Of a DNA stretch of 64,000 bases, positions 37,299 to 48,242 are shown piece by piece. The stretch spans positions 682,001 to 746,000 of the forward strand of contig LUGG01000007.1 in NCBI GenBank assembly GCA_001683735.1, written 5' to 3'. The notes under the pieces are model-generated. The model worked only from the letters and a program-made list of their open reading frames with translations. It searched no databases and was not told the DNA's origin. The DNA comes from Grifola frondosa (Eukaryota > Basidiomycota > Agaricomycetes > Polyporales > Grifolaceae). Position 1 is the stretch's first letter, and each line of letters opens with the position of its first letter. A program made the translations under genes and the position numbers.

Positions 37299-37935
37299 AT
37301 GTCTGCCAGACTCGAAATCGTCTTCCTGTCTGTAGCGATTATTCTCCTGGCTCTGAATACCACCTCTAAGGTTGCCATATTTGTTGTTTGGCTACAAGGA
37401 AGGACGTCTGAACACACTGCGGACGGTGCGAATTTTGTTGTTCCACATTTTCAGCAACAGTATTCACGGATAAAACATTATAGCTATATGGATGGTGGAG
37501 AGACCCCCTGTCCTCTTCGAGTTTGACAGCTACTCGCACTATCAAGCGCAATCTGCAGCCGAGTGGTCAGCCCTCGTTCCTGGTGACGGTATCGTGTATC
37601 TTGGACCACACCACCAGCCATTCATCGTTGCGATGTTCCACCAACTACGCTGCCTCGATATCGTGCGGAACCAGCTAGCCACACCAGTAGAACTCCGGGA
37701 GTTGGAGACTGCGCGCCACTGCATAAATTACCTTAGGGAGATGATTCTGTGTCGTGGGGATACATTTCTGGATCCGTACCAGTATGCACACAAGATTGCT
37801 GCCCTCGATCCCCATCCCATCCGTCGCTGTCTAGACTGGCGTGCTGTGTATACGGCGGTGGAGGTTAATCAGGAAGCGTATGCAGATAGTAGCGGGATTG
37901 TTCGAGATATGGAGCATGACGAAGCGGATAGATGA
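37299..37935 (+). CDS. Second UstYa-like (DUF3328) protein, with a frame break
   Basis: The first frame (from 37299) has an N-terminal TM helix (LEIVFLSVAIILLAL) and runs to HYSYMDGGE. The second frame (from about 37490) continues ERPPVLFEFDSYSHYQ and contains AAEWSALVPGDGIVYLG, MFHQLRCLD and ARHCINYLREMILCRGD, the family order. One base is missing or extra near 37490. Both HxxHC motifs are altered: the first reads HQLRC and the second TARHC, so each keeps only one of its two histidines. The protein would be about 210 residues. It may be a catalytically changed member or a gene in early decay. It is transcribed away from precursor A and the intact UstYa-like gene. Confidence 0.72.
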
Positions 37936-38161
37936 ATTCTCTACCAGATTATAACTCATGTCTTAGCGTTGTAGTTTTACACTCTCGTCTCCAGTAGGCT
38001 CCGATTTTGATATCGATTTAAATTGTAATGTATCGATTTTTCCACGTTAAAACTTTCACGATTATCACTCGGATGCGATCCGAGCGTGAATAAAAATTAC
38101 ATCTTCGTTATTATTGAACCATCACAGTGACGTTTTCTACAAATACACTGTTGAGATGACA

Positions 38162-39341
38162 TTAAGTGCCACGGACTGAACCACCGTCAGATTTCATATC
38201 GGAGCGAGACCCAACCTCTATATCGATGTTCGTCGCTGCACCTTGATCATGACTCGTCCCTATCGATTGCAATGCTAACGCTGTCTCTGCAGTCTTATCC
38301 TTAGTCCACGCATGGCCCTTAATGACGCGCAATATGATCATCTGTGGCGAGATACACTAAATGGGTGACGATGTCAGTCCTGTACATGGATGAATAAGTG
38401 AACTCACAGTGAACATGCCGTAGAAAGCTCCGAATAGGATGGATATCTGACTCCCCATCCCATAAGACACGAGAAATGCGATCCCAGACAAACTGTAGGG
38501 CAGAGCCGATTCGACAACAATTGACATAGTGCCGGTGTATCGGGCAGCATGTCTCCCCCTCGCCGTGGATTCGATGCCCCTTCCCAGGTAGATAATCCTG
38601 CCGCAGATGATACAGGTCGCAGTGATGTTCAGGGTAATCGTGGACGTATAGTAAGCGGTACCGAGCTTCGCAGCTTCACCTGCGAAAAAGTCCCCGTTCG
38701 GACTGCCCGATATAAACAGTTCCACAATGCCTAGACCTGCTCAATGTGACGTCAAGTCAGAATATCCATGGGTGTCAGTGGTACTCTACTCACCGAGCGA
38801 GGCGAGATAAAGCAGAGAAGGGAAAACGATAACACGATAGTCAGTCCACAGGATATAGCATCGGTAAATCTGTGAACAAAACAGGCATGTCAGGACGACA
38901 GCAATCGAAGGACGAGTGTCATAGAGCTCACCAGTAACGCATCGCTGAATAAATTGAGAATGACAGAGGCGGTTGTACCCATAGTCTGATACCAAACAGA
39001 AGCATTTGCTGCAAACCAAGCGGCAGAACCTCCGGGATAGTCTGCATTAACAATCCACATCTCCTCTCCGAAGACGGCTTCCGTGGACATGTATATCGTG
39101 ATGAGAAAGAGAAGGACTGTACTGAAGAACATGAAAAAGGTACGGGACGTGGTTCGTTTCGTGTCTTGTAGGAGAATCTGCATGGTCATGCAGTACAGGA
39201 CGAGCTCGACTCCTGCATGCCAAAGGTGTGTATTAGATCTCTGTGAGGTTCAGATCCATCGAGCGGTTCTTACTGACCATACAGTATGTCGTTGAAATTG
39301 ATAGCAAGATAGTATGAATGTTGGAAGAGAGCGTCCGACAT
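38162..39341 (-). CDS. Seven-TM protein of an uncharacterised agaricomycete family, paralog 1
   Basis: Five exons (39278-39341, 38932-39212, 38794-38869, 38408-38736, 38162-38356) join in phase to 314 residues. Seven hydrophobic segments are visible, with family hallmarks GEEMWIVNADYPGGSAA, SVWYQTMGTTASV, IYRCYILW and SALPYSLSGIAF, and a polar C-terminal tail. I know this type from basidiomycete genomes as a multi-copy family without assigned function. The topology suggests a plasma-membrane sensor or channel-like protein, but nothing shows ligand or partner. A paralog with the same exon pattern lies at 40.1-41.3 kb and a decayed one at 48.8-49.3 kb. Confidence 0.75.
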
Positions 39342-40090
39342 TGTGGGGTATTCTCTTCAAGGCCCTACGACAGTGGGGATATATTTGAACCATGAGCATT
39401 TAATGGTCTAGCCATGCCGTATTGTTGACGGTTTACGGCCCGCTGAGGCTGTCAATGCCTACTTCAAGTCAAAGGAGACCAACAGTTTGGGATTACTGTA
39501 TCAAACCAAGTTCTTTCCATCGGTCCTTAGGACGTTCAATTAGACGCTGTCACGGACTCTATTACAAGCCTTGATATGATTGAATAAGGGGGCACATTCC
39601 CCGTGGTTCATACACACTTGGACAGCTGTGTTGAACTTCGCGGCACGCCTGCGGCCTTCCTGCTCTTAGATATTTCCTTCTGGAGCAATCCGCGTTCATC
39701 CCAATGGTAACGTGAGCAAACTGCTTTTTAGAGGTGTGAAAGAGACAATTGAATAGTACTCGCCTCCCTGGCACCAATTGCTTAGGCGCTCTAGTTTCGC
39801 GCGCTTAAATGTCAGTATCGTCTTGGTCGTGTGACATATTAATATGACACGGCTTTTGAGCATCCCTTGTTTATCGTTGCGTGGCGTTGTGTTGATACGA
39901 CAAGACCAATTCATGCGATTATAATATTCGGACGGTGTCGGATTGTGACGTGACGAAATCTGCGACTACGGTCTTAGAGACCTCGGTATATAATCACTAT
40001 TGGAAGATGAACTGCGGTGATTACAGGGATATCGCACATAATGATGCTCTCCCGAAAAGTCGAAGAAATCAGGAGACGTAGTCAGAACGA

Positions 40091-41265
40091 TTAGACCTTA
40101 TCCAAGTCAGATGAAGATGCATTTGACTTTCCCAAACTCCTCAAATTAATTGCACTGGTTCCTTCGCTCCCGTAGTTAAACTGCTCTTGAATCTCAATTG
40201 GACGTGTGCCGATTGGAAACGAGCTAGTACCGAGCGCGGACCGGTCTCTTGTCCAACCTCTACGCATAAGTACTCGCAGGATGATCATTTGAGGCGAGAT
40301 GCACTGAATATTTCAAGAAGTTAGCTACAACGATGAGTGAAAATTAATCAGCTCACTGTGAACATCACGTAAAAAGACAAAAATAGGATAGAAATCCCAC
40401 TGCCAATCCCGAGAGACACAACATAAGCGATACCGAAGAGGGTGTAGGGGAGTGCCGACTCGACGATGATGGACGCAGCGCCAGTATACGTCTGCGATAC
40501 TGCTCGACCAAGGGTAGCTTGCAGTCGCTTTGCGACGAACAGGATCCTTCCGATAATAAGCGAGGATACCATGAAGTTCAGTCCGATTACTGTGGCGCTG
40601 TAGGCGACCCCGAGCTGAGAGGCCAATCCAGCAAAGAAATTAGCACTCTGACTGCCGGAAACATAGCACAATGTAATCCCGAGGGCTGATGGATTGGGTT
40701 AACGAGTGTATTGAATACCAGTCGATAACTTACCACCGGAGGCAAGGTAGAGGATAGAAGGAATCACTACGACATGCCAATTATTCCAAACAATAAAGCA
40801 ACGATATATCTGCACGTGCAAGGATTTAGCACATCATAGGATAGGCCAGATATCAACTTCTCTCACCAAAAGTCCGTCGCTCAAGAGACTTAGCACGACA
40901 GACGCCGCCGATCCCATTGTCTGGTACCAGACAGAAGCATACGCAGCGAAATATGCTTCTGAACCACCAGGGTAATTCGCGTTCACGATCCACATCTCTT
41001 CGCCAAATACACCTTGCACGGCGACATATATCGTGATCAAGACTAAAAGGGCTGTGCTAAAGAATATGAAGAATCTGTCGGCTCGAGTGCGCTTCTGCTT
41101 GCTGGTGAAGATTATCCAGAGAGTCACGGAATAGAGCACCAGCTCGACGCCTAACGATGTCACAGGCGATTTTGGAAGAGATAGACTCTGCCACGTACCA
41201 TAGAGGATGCCATTTATGTTATTTCCAATGTAGAACGAGTTTTGAAAAAAGGCATTCGAGGACAT
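40091..41265 (-). CDS. Seven-TM protein, paralog 2
   Basis: Five exons (41199-41265, 40867-41150, 40734-40809, 40357-40685, 40091-40303) join in phase to 322 residues. Exons 3 and 4 are exactly as long as those of paralog 1 (76 and 329 nt), which supports both models. Shared blocks are FGEEMWIVNANYPGGSEA, SVWYQTMGSAASVVL, ESALPYTLFGIAYVV and CISPQMIILRVL. The C-terminal tail is unrelated in sequence and ends SSSDLDKV. The first ATG in frame with the exon is at 41265. Tandem duplication within the island is the simplest origin. Confidence 0.75.
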
Positions 41266-41899
41266 CACGGACGTGCTGTGGTCTTAGAAGCAAAAATGAC
41301 TATCGGCGTGCGACAGATTTTTCCGGATACGCAAGTGAGCTGTGGGCGACAGTGTTTAATATGTCATATCGTCGTATAGCAAGTACTTTTATAGACACCA
41401 GTCCGATGTGACAACAGCGCTTGTCCCACTTATTCGCTGATACAAATTTTCGATACTTTAGCAATAAGACCACGCCCAAAAGGACAAGTACTCTTACGAG
41501 GAGTCCTCAAAATTGTTTGCTTCCGCGATACTATCTGATCCCCACGTCAAACCTAGTGCGTGGACCCATGGCTTGATCACTTAGTAAGCAGCAGTCCGCC
41601 CTGACTGTTCGCTAAATATTCTGAGTCACTGACTCGAACAACACCGCCCTGACAGGACATCAATCCTTTGATGGCGCGCCCTTGAGCACCTCAGGAAGCA
41701 TTCATATTCTCACTACATTAGTAGTATATTATCTTGGCGACAAATTCGGAAGCGTATAAGTGACATTTCCCGCGATGATGTGAACTAGAGTTTGGAAGAT
41801 TCTTTGGTGTCCTATGGCCAAATGATAGGTTTGGAAGCATGCAACCGCCGCCATCGCACTGCATGGGTTTTCTGATGCAATTCACAGCCTTGACGCTCA
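41266..41899. other. Intergenic
   Basis: AT-rich sequence with short frames only, upstream of the 7-TM paralog 2 and to the left of the inverted-repeat element. I see no gene. Confidence 0.35.
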
Positions 41900-42108
41900 C
41901 ATCAGCAAAACTCGAACTTTCCTTGCCACTCTTTGGGCTCTTATCGGTTCTTTTTCTTCTTATCAACGTGAAAAATTGCCTTTTTTGGGCATTTAAAAAG
42001 TAAAAAAAGGAGCGAGCCCTCCTTTTTTTGCTTTTTCTTCTTAATAAGATTTTAAATAGCAAAAAGTAACTAAAAGTACAATAAAGGAAAGTTCGAGTTT
42101 TGCTGATG
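41900..42108. mobile_element. MITE-like element with 25-bp terminal inverted repeats and internal hairpin
   Basis: The left end (41900-41924, starting CATCAGCAAAACTCG) and right end (42084-42108) are perfect 25-bp inverted repeats. Between them lies a low-complexity A/T core with a perfect 11-bp stem at 42002-42012 and 42019-42029 (A7GGAG and CTCCT7) around a six-base loop. There is no coding capacity. The 209-bp length fits a non-autonomous DNA transposon. I could not see a convincing target-site duplication, and only one copy lies in the window. Confidence 0.6.
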
Positions 42109-42564
42109 CATTTGAACGTTCATGTGAGTTCTTGTAGCCAAAGCTGTGAAGTGTGAGAGACACATGCTTACAGAACCAAGCATAGACTCCCAGCACTACT
42201 CCAACATCAGGTCGGTGTTCTGGCAGATTTCCGGTGCGCGTCTTGCTGCGCATTCCGACCTGAAAATTTGGGGCGTATTCGGGCTTCGCTGTCCATCAAC
42301 GATGGTTCTGGAAGATGAAGTTCCCTCTCATGGTTACTACCCAAGTCACCAGATGTCTGTATTTGCACGAGTCGGTGTCATTATCATACATGAGGCAGAT
42401 GCGGATAGTGAGGCTGACGGAGGCAAGCACAAGAAGACTTGATAAAAATAGCGAAGAGTACCGTTTACCGAGCTCCTGTCGCGTATTTCTGACACTTCTT
42501 TGCCCAGGCCTATTTCAGTCCAAGTGCAGAGGCACTCGTGGCCAAAGTCTCTAGTCAAACCACA
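42109..42564. other. Intergenic, upstream of GNAT gene
   Basis: No supported gene. Short overlapping frames on both strands lack domains or signal peptides. The right part should contain the GNAT promoter. Confidence 0.35.
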
Positions 42565-43619
42565 ATGGTCCCGTCCAATCTCACTATCCAAGAACTTTCC
42601 AACCCTACTGGTGCGTCAGACAGGGCGCGTCGCACATTTCGTATGCCCGACTAATGTTACTTCGCAGAGGAGTTTGTCGAGGAGGCTGCAAAGCTCTTCT
42701 CTATCCTCATGGTCGCAGGTCAGTGTATTGTTTTCACACTCCAGATGTAATTTGCTGAAGAATCTCTTTCAATATTAGACCCCGCTGCCATCGCGCTTAC
42801 TGGAGGGAATATCGGACTCATCCCCACCATGGCTCGTGCCATGATCAAGCCGGCAGCCCTTCTGGCCGGTGACGTTTACACCGCCACAGATGAGAACGGC
42901 GTCTTGATCGGCTTCACGATATGGATCCGGCCTGGCGAAGTCCTGTTCGCAACGTACGTGCACAGTTAGTTCAAATTATTTCCAGCCACTCATGATGGCA
43001 ATGAGCATAGAGAGGAGCAGCGCGCGATGGGTTTTTACGGCTTCCTCGATAAATTGTCTGACGAGGGCAAGGTCTATTACCCACAAGTGGTGAGCAGTCT
43101 TGTAACTCATTACGATACCACTTTTTACTCACATCATTGTAGCTAGGGAAAGATTTCCCGAAGTTCATCGATGAGTCTGTCGGTGTTCCCTCCGTATGCA
43201 TTACTTCTATCACGGTTTCTTATCGTTACTGAAATTGCCTTCCAGACGGAAATGGCCAGCTACTGGTGTTATTTTGCGATGGTAAGGGCCGACTATCAAG
43301 GGAAAGGTGTGGCGAAAGCACTATTTGGTTTAGCATACGAGAAGGTTAGCACTTTCGTCGTTAAAAATACAAGCTATCTGAACGCGATCGCACAGGCAAA
43401 GAAGAACGGTGACATGATGGCCTTGGCTACAACGAACGTCCGCAACGTAGGCACAGTAATCAGATGCCAGAGATATGTGCCTGGAACTGACGTGATACAC
43501 TGCCTTAGGTCGCTATCTATGAGAAGATAGGCATGAAAGTGAAAGGACACACAGTGATGCCATCTCCATGGAAGGAATGGCCGGCCTGGACGTTTGCGAG
43601 GGACACGAAAGTCGAATGA
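42565..43619 (+). CDS. GNAT-family N-acetyltransferase
   Basis: Eight exons (42565-42610, 42668-42718, 42779-42953, 43011-43089, 43143-43193, 43246-43344, 43396-43446, 43509-43619) join in phase to 220 residues. The fold signature is YWCYFAMVRADYQGKGVAKAL, whose QGKGVA stretch is motif A, the pyrophosphate loop for acetyl-CoA. Before it come GVLIGFTIWIRPGE (beta4-like) and FLDKLSDEGK; after it come LATTNVRN and AIYEKIGMKVKGH. The substrate is not predictable. Small acetyltransferases of this type are numerous in agaricomycetes and can serve detoxification or secondary metabolism. A broken paralog is at 33.3 kb. It lies in the island with the UstYa-like genes and an exporter, which makes a tailoring role possible but unproven. 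Confidence 0.8.
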
Positions 43620-43838
43620 ATGCGAGAGATATGAATCAGAAGATATTGTTGTGCTTCTTCCAAACTGTATCAGTCGAGCTATCCATATCAGAGTCATCAG
43701 AAATATCTTTCCTTCGCATAAACACTACCTTGTTGCCGAAAATATGTGCCTCGTGCCATCGCTTCGCCTCCTCGTTCACAGCCAGAGTTATATTGAAGTG
43801 TGGGTGGTCTGATGCTGCATTCTACGTGAGCTGCCATC

Positions 43839-44911
43839 ATGTCCTACAGGACCTTACAGCAAGAGGAGCATTTAGCGCTCTTAGACGTTCATAATTCTCA
43901 GGATGATCTGAACAACAGAGGTGTGGAGGACTCTTGTAAGCCCTTCTGTCCTACTCCGATATGTCCATATCCACTGCTCATTTCCATTGATTGGCTATAG
44001 ATCTAACACCAGCGAACTTGGCGACCTTCAAAACCAACAATCGACGACGGATTTTGCTTTGGATAATCACCCTGCTCCTAATTATCACCGTGACAGACAT
44101 CCTTTCACTTCTCTATGTACGGCACGTATTTGCGACTGTCTATTCCGACAGCAACACCGCTGAGCTGGAGTTCGCCAATCCATACATCGGCCTCGCTGAG
44201 CTGTACAAGTATGGGGGAATCAATGCCTCGAGGATCGACCCGATACTAAACCGACCACGCGTGGTCGCCCAAGTATTTCGTGACCGCCCAATGGAGCTTG
44301 CGCCGCTTGGCGAACATGATTGGTTCGATCCGTCGTACGGGACAATCACGCCAAACGAGAAGCACTTGAAAGTTGATCAGAACGTAAGCTAAGAGCTTTG
44401 GTCAATGTTCCAGTCTCATTCCCGTTTCGCTGATAATGCAATCTGAAAAGACTCACACGATTGCGCAATTTCGAGCAATAGATTTCGGGATGGAAGATTG
44501 CTCGTTGGTCTTCCGGCTCCCTGCAACCAACGCACGACTCGAAGGTAGTTCACCATTCATCATGAAGCCTTCGTCCGTGTTGGATGTGTTCTTGTTGGAT
44601 GGCGGGTCCAGTCCCCTGGATATCAAGAAGCTCTCGTGGCGAACGCGCCCAGCACACCTGAAGAAGATTCGCACTTTGGTACCGAGAGCAGGAGAGGAAA
44701 TGGTTGTGACTCGGTTTCCCTGCGTATGGGGTTCGCTGCATACGTTTGAGGTAGCGTGTACCAAAGGCTCGGATTGTTTGTTGGATGTGTGGTCGAGCCA
44801 GAACGAGACTTGGGGTGAGAGCTTCGATGGTGTTTTCTTCATAGTTTCAATGTGTTAACTCCTTTATTTTTGCCAATAGGTATCTATATGTATCAACATC
44901 AGACCGTATGA
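43839..44911 (+). CDS. Single-TM protein of unknown function
   Basis: Four exons (43839-43935, 44001-44383, 44451-44814, 44880-44911) join in phase to 291 residues. Residues 1-45 are polar, and a TM helix follows (ILLWIITLLLIITVTDILSLLY). A conserved outer part contains ANPYIGLAELY, PLGEHDWFDPSYG, AQFRAIDFGMEDC, the Arg/Lys-rich LSWRTRPAHLKKIR and WGSLHTFEVAC. It ends NETWGIYMYQHQTV. The topology suggests a type II membrane protein. I recognise the end motif from other agaricomycete hypothetical proteins but know no function. A 5'-truncated copy of exon 3 is at 53.6 kb. Confidence 0.68.
44505..44830 (+). repeat. Duplicated exon-3 segment, source copy
   Basis: This stretch of the single-TM gene is repeated in direct orientation at 53594-53920. 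The source copy is part of the intact gene. Confidence 0.85.
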
Positions 44912-45393
44912 TGGGGAAAGTCATAACTTGCATTTTTATCGATTCTGTAAGAGGCTTTTGCGTTCGGCGAGTCGGAGTTACCCGAAGTAGGGAATATATG
45001 TGATTGTTGTGTCCTGTGGGTGCATGAGAAGATTCTGATAAGCTGGCTCGTGACCCTCTGCTGCTCCAACAGCCGCGGGAGCTTTGACAGCCTGAGGGCC
45101 GTTCTGTCACGCCGCCCTGTTTCCATATGTTCGCGGAGTACGTTCACACGATCTGAGTTGTGCGCTGTGGTCCCACGCCTTCTGATTTCGACCCCGGAGC
45201 AATTTCATACATTACCTGTTGTGTGACACGCCGCGAAGCGATAACTCGGAGATTTCGACTGCGGACTTCGGGTCCAATATCAGCTCGTAAGTTTGATAGA
45301 ATGTTCGAAAGTTTGAAGTTTGATCTCGGGCTTGACAAAAGCCGAAGGCCGAGATGTCAAGAAGACTCATCGATAGATGCCCAACTTGGGACC

Positions 45394-45433
45394 CAAGCAA
45401 GGGTTCAGCCGACGGCAGTCGGCGCTTCCAAGT
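45394..45433. repeat. 40-bp repeat with hairpin, copy 2
   Basis: Identical to 36792-36831 over 40 bases, with the inner inverted repeat GCCGAC...GTCGGC. It lies immediately left of the inverted duplication arm that begins at about 45437. Confidence 0.75.
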
Positions 45434-45436
45434 ATG

Positions 45437-45720
45437 TATTTTGCCATTTCTTCGGGTTCGTATTCAGCAACGCGCAGCAGCCTTCTGGCCATTCTGACAG
45501 GCAGGAGCTGTTGTTCGGAACCTTGTGGATGGTCGGCGGGATTTCGTTGGTGCTGCATTCTGATGTCTGACGCATGTCTTCGAATTCGGCCGGAGTGAGT
45601 AAGCGGCATTCTTCTAAGGAATCTGATCGGTGACTTATGCAGCTCGGCTCGGAATTCCACGGCGCTCTATGTGGCACGGATACACATCGCTATATCGATA
45701 CCATCTCGAATTCGTGCAAC
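45437..45720 (+). repeat. Inverted duplication arm 1
   Basis: The reverse complement of this stretch recurs at about 50824-51095, with substitutions and several indels. The shared sequence is GC-richer than its flanks. Arm 1 on the minus strand has an open frame of about 90 codons (45367-45660). Arm 2 on the plus strand has a related but frame-shifted version. I do not recognise the product; it may be a fragment of an old gene or transposon. Confidence 0.7.
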
Positions 45721-45776
45721 AGGTACGTCGTGTGATATCTTACTTGTACTTATTCACCAAATCGGCGAAGATTCTG

Positions 45777-45805
45777 CCAGCTTCTCTTCGGCGAAGAGAA
45801 GCTGG
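45777..45805. repeat. Perfect 14-bp palindrome, one-base loop
   Basis: CCAGCTTCTCTTCG is followed by one G and its exact reverse complement. In RNA it would form a very stable hairpin. It lies about 140 bases before the MFS start. Confidence 0.85.
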
Positions 45806-45941
45806 ACTACTAAGCGCTGAATAATCTCATGCTTGTCTGGATGAGGCTTCATGTATCCCGGGTTGTCCTGCCTTTTCTTTGTGTGCACAACTCAGGGTTA
45901 TTCAACCGCATCATCCGTCCTCTCAGTGTTGCAATTCAATC

Positions 45942-48127
45942 ATGGCCCCTCCAAACCAGTCGGAAGTGACCACATCATCTACGCCATCGCAGTGGAGGTC
46001 TTCCGTAGCCTTCATCACTTTTGGTGCGCTATTTTTTATACTTCGTCGACTTCACAGATTAATTGGCTCTGCATATCAACAAAACAGTTGTTACCTTAGG
46101 TTCTCTCACTGCGAATCGTGATAATGTGCACATTCGTCTGATATTGATTTTTTCCAGGAACGACGCTAGACACGCTCAACTATAGTGTGGTTATTGCTGT
46201 GTTTCCCTTCCGATTGGAGTCTTTGCAGTATCACAATGTGTCCGGGCTTGTAGGATGGCTGCTCTTCATTTATGTGAGTGAACGTTTGATCTTTCTTCGA
46301 CTCGCGTGGGCTCATAATCCTGCGCTTTGTGTAGTCCGCTGGTCTTGTATGTTGTAAGCTGCGTGGTGTGCTTTCGAGTGACTCATAAGCAACTGAAAAT
46401 TTCTGTACAGCTACTCCAATTATAGCTATGCTATCCGAGCGTCTCGGTTCTAGACGAGGAGTCATGATAGCTGGCCAATTCTCACTTCTAGCATCGCAAC
46501 TTTTGCTAATGGAAGCGAATACTTTCTGGTTGATGTGTATTGGCAGACTGTTCGAAGGAATAGCTTCATCTGTGATTATCACCGTCGGCCTGGCATTAAT
46601 GTGAGTAGCTCGTAATTATGATTATAACGCTGAGATCTCCATGTCAATTCAAATTGCAGATGCGACGTGACTCCAGAGAAAGACATCGGAGGTAAATAAG
46701 ATTTCAAAACCTGCAGTATTACAGCTCAAGCCTTTCTCGCAGCGAAACTTGGGATCGCCATGGTAGGATTTCCATTAGGGTAAGTATTACATATCTATCA
46801 ATATGGACTTTGAATTTTGACCGCGGTGAAAATGTCCACAGCTCGCTCATTGGGCCCCCAGTTGGCGGAGGATTGTATGCACGATGGGGCTATCGTGCTC
46901 CCTTCATCTTTGTTGTTATTCTCACTCTCTTCGACTTTCTCGGCCGGGTACTCATCACTGAACAACGGGCACACCATTCTTCTTTGCTGTTGGATTCTCC
47001 TCAGGGCCAATCAGCGTGCGAGGAACAACCTGCTGTGGATTCTCCCGTGACAAAATCGGAAGGCGTTATATCAGAAATTGTACCCGTTGTCGATCAAGAG
47101 ACCTCTGAACAACGTCCAGCCAAGAAAATTTCCCTCCTAGGAGCTATACTTCGTTTTATCATGTCCGCTCGAATGTTGGTGGCATTATTGGTCGGATTTT
47201 GTGGCACGTCCGTATGAGCAATTGTCGTCCGTTTGCATTCTGCTTATTGGTGACTTCTTCAGCTTTGCATTCTCTGTTGCAGAAGTTACAATGCCGCTTC
47301 ACTTACAAGCCATATGGGGTCTTAACACCGCGAAGGTTGGACTGGTATTCTTGGCAGCCATTATTCCGACTCTGATATGTAATAGTATTCTCCTGCTTTA
47401 ACCATTTGCTCGCACTGAGAAGCCAATCCTTGGCATCACAGCATCACTCTAGCGGGATATTTGGCTGATCGCATTGGTGCCGAACTGGTTGCTGCAGTTC
47501 TGCTTTTTGCAGGAATTCCTTGGTGGGCAGCGCTCACGAAACAATTCTCCCTTGTCTTTTTCATTGTCGCATATGGGATCGAAAGTGAGTCTATGTTAGT
47601 TCTTCCAGTCGCACCAACTAACTTGTACCGATCGCCAGACTTCTTTATTGCTGCTGTGGCGTCTCCTGTAACCGCCGAGATAGCAGCCATTACTCGAGGA
47701 ATGGAAGGCGTGGGATGTGAGTATCCTGCGACTGAAGAAACAAGATGGGAATCTAATATTGAATATTTAACAAGATGCACATATGTATGGCGCATTCAAC
47801 ATCGTGGCGGGGCTTGGTAATGCTGGTGAGTTTAACTACTGCGCATTGACGTCGTTTTCATGTTATCTCACTTGTACAGTTGGATCCATTGTCGGTGGGC
47901 AGGTGAGCATCTCATAACTGTGGTCGTACATCGATGATCTCTAAATAACTTGATAGATCTATGCTCATTTCGGAGCTGGTTGGTCCATCATATGTTTCAT
48001 AGACGTGGGTGTATTGGGCCTTTGCCTGTTGCTCACTGTCATGTATTCTGGTGAGAAGCCGTTATTACGCAGGTGCTACAGGCGTATGCCGACTTCAGAT
48101 ACGACTACAGCACTGAATCCGGCATAG
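45942..48127 (+). CDS. MFS exporter, DHA1 drug:H+ antiporter type
   Basis: A gene of about 12 exons starting at ATG 45942 and ending at 48127. TM1 to TM2 read DTLNYSVVIAVFPFRLE and LVGWLLFIYSAGL, a pattern typical of fungal DHA1 vesicular-amine-like transporters. Later blocks are TPIIAMLSERLGSRRGV (motif A), CIGRLFEGIASSVIITVGLAL, CDVTPEKDIGG, LIGPPVGGGLYARWGYRAPF (motif C region), a polar central loop, GYLADRIGAE and YGAFNIVAGLGN. A 19-nt exon at 46335-46353 carries SAGLVC. The phases I checked agree. Proteins of this class expel drugs and secondary metabolites; its position in the island makes it the natural export candidate for any product made there. The first intron (about 145 nt) is not fully resolved. 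Confidence 0.78.
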
Positions 48128-48242
48128 ACATGTGGCTATGATATTTTGTTTTTGTCTCTGGGACGTATATAATGCCACATGCGATCACTCTAATCCGGGA
48201 TCCTTGATATGATAATGCCGTGTTTGCAAAAGAACATATCGC

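Larger units (their letters stand above)
44912..45941. other. Repeat-rich spacer before MFS gene
   Basis: No supported gene. It holds the second copy of a 40-bp hairpin repeat (45394-45433), one arm of an inverted duplication (45437-45720) and a perfect 14-bp palindrome with a one-base loop (45777-45805). Frames within the inverted duplication differ between the two arms, so none is convincingly coding. Confidence 0.5.

Noticed and set aside
45367..45660. 98-codon minus frame in the inverted duplication as a real gene
   Set aside because: The second arm keeps neither the same frame nor the same ends.
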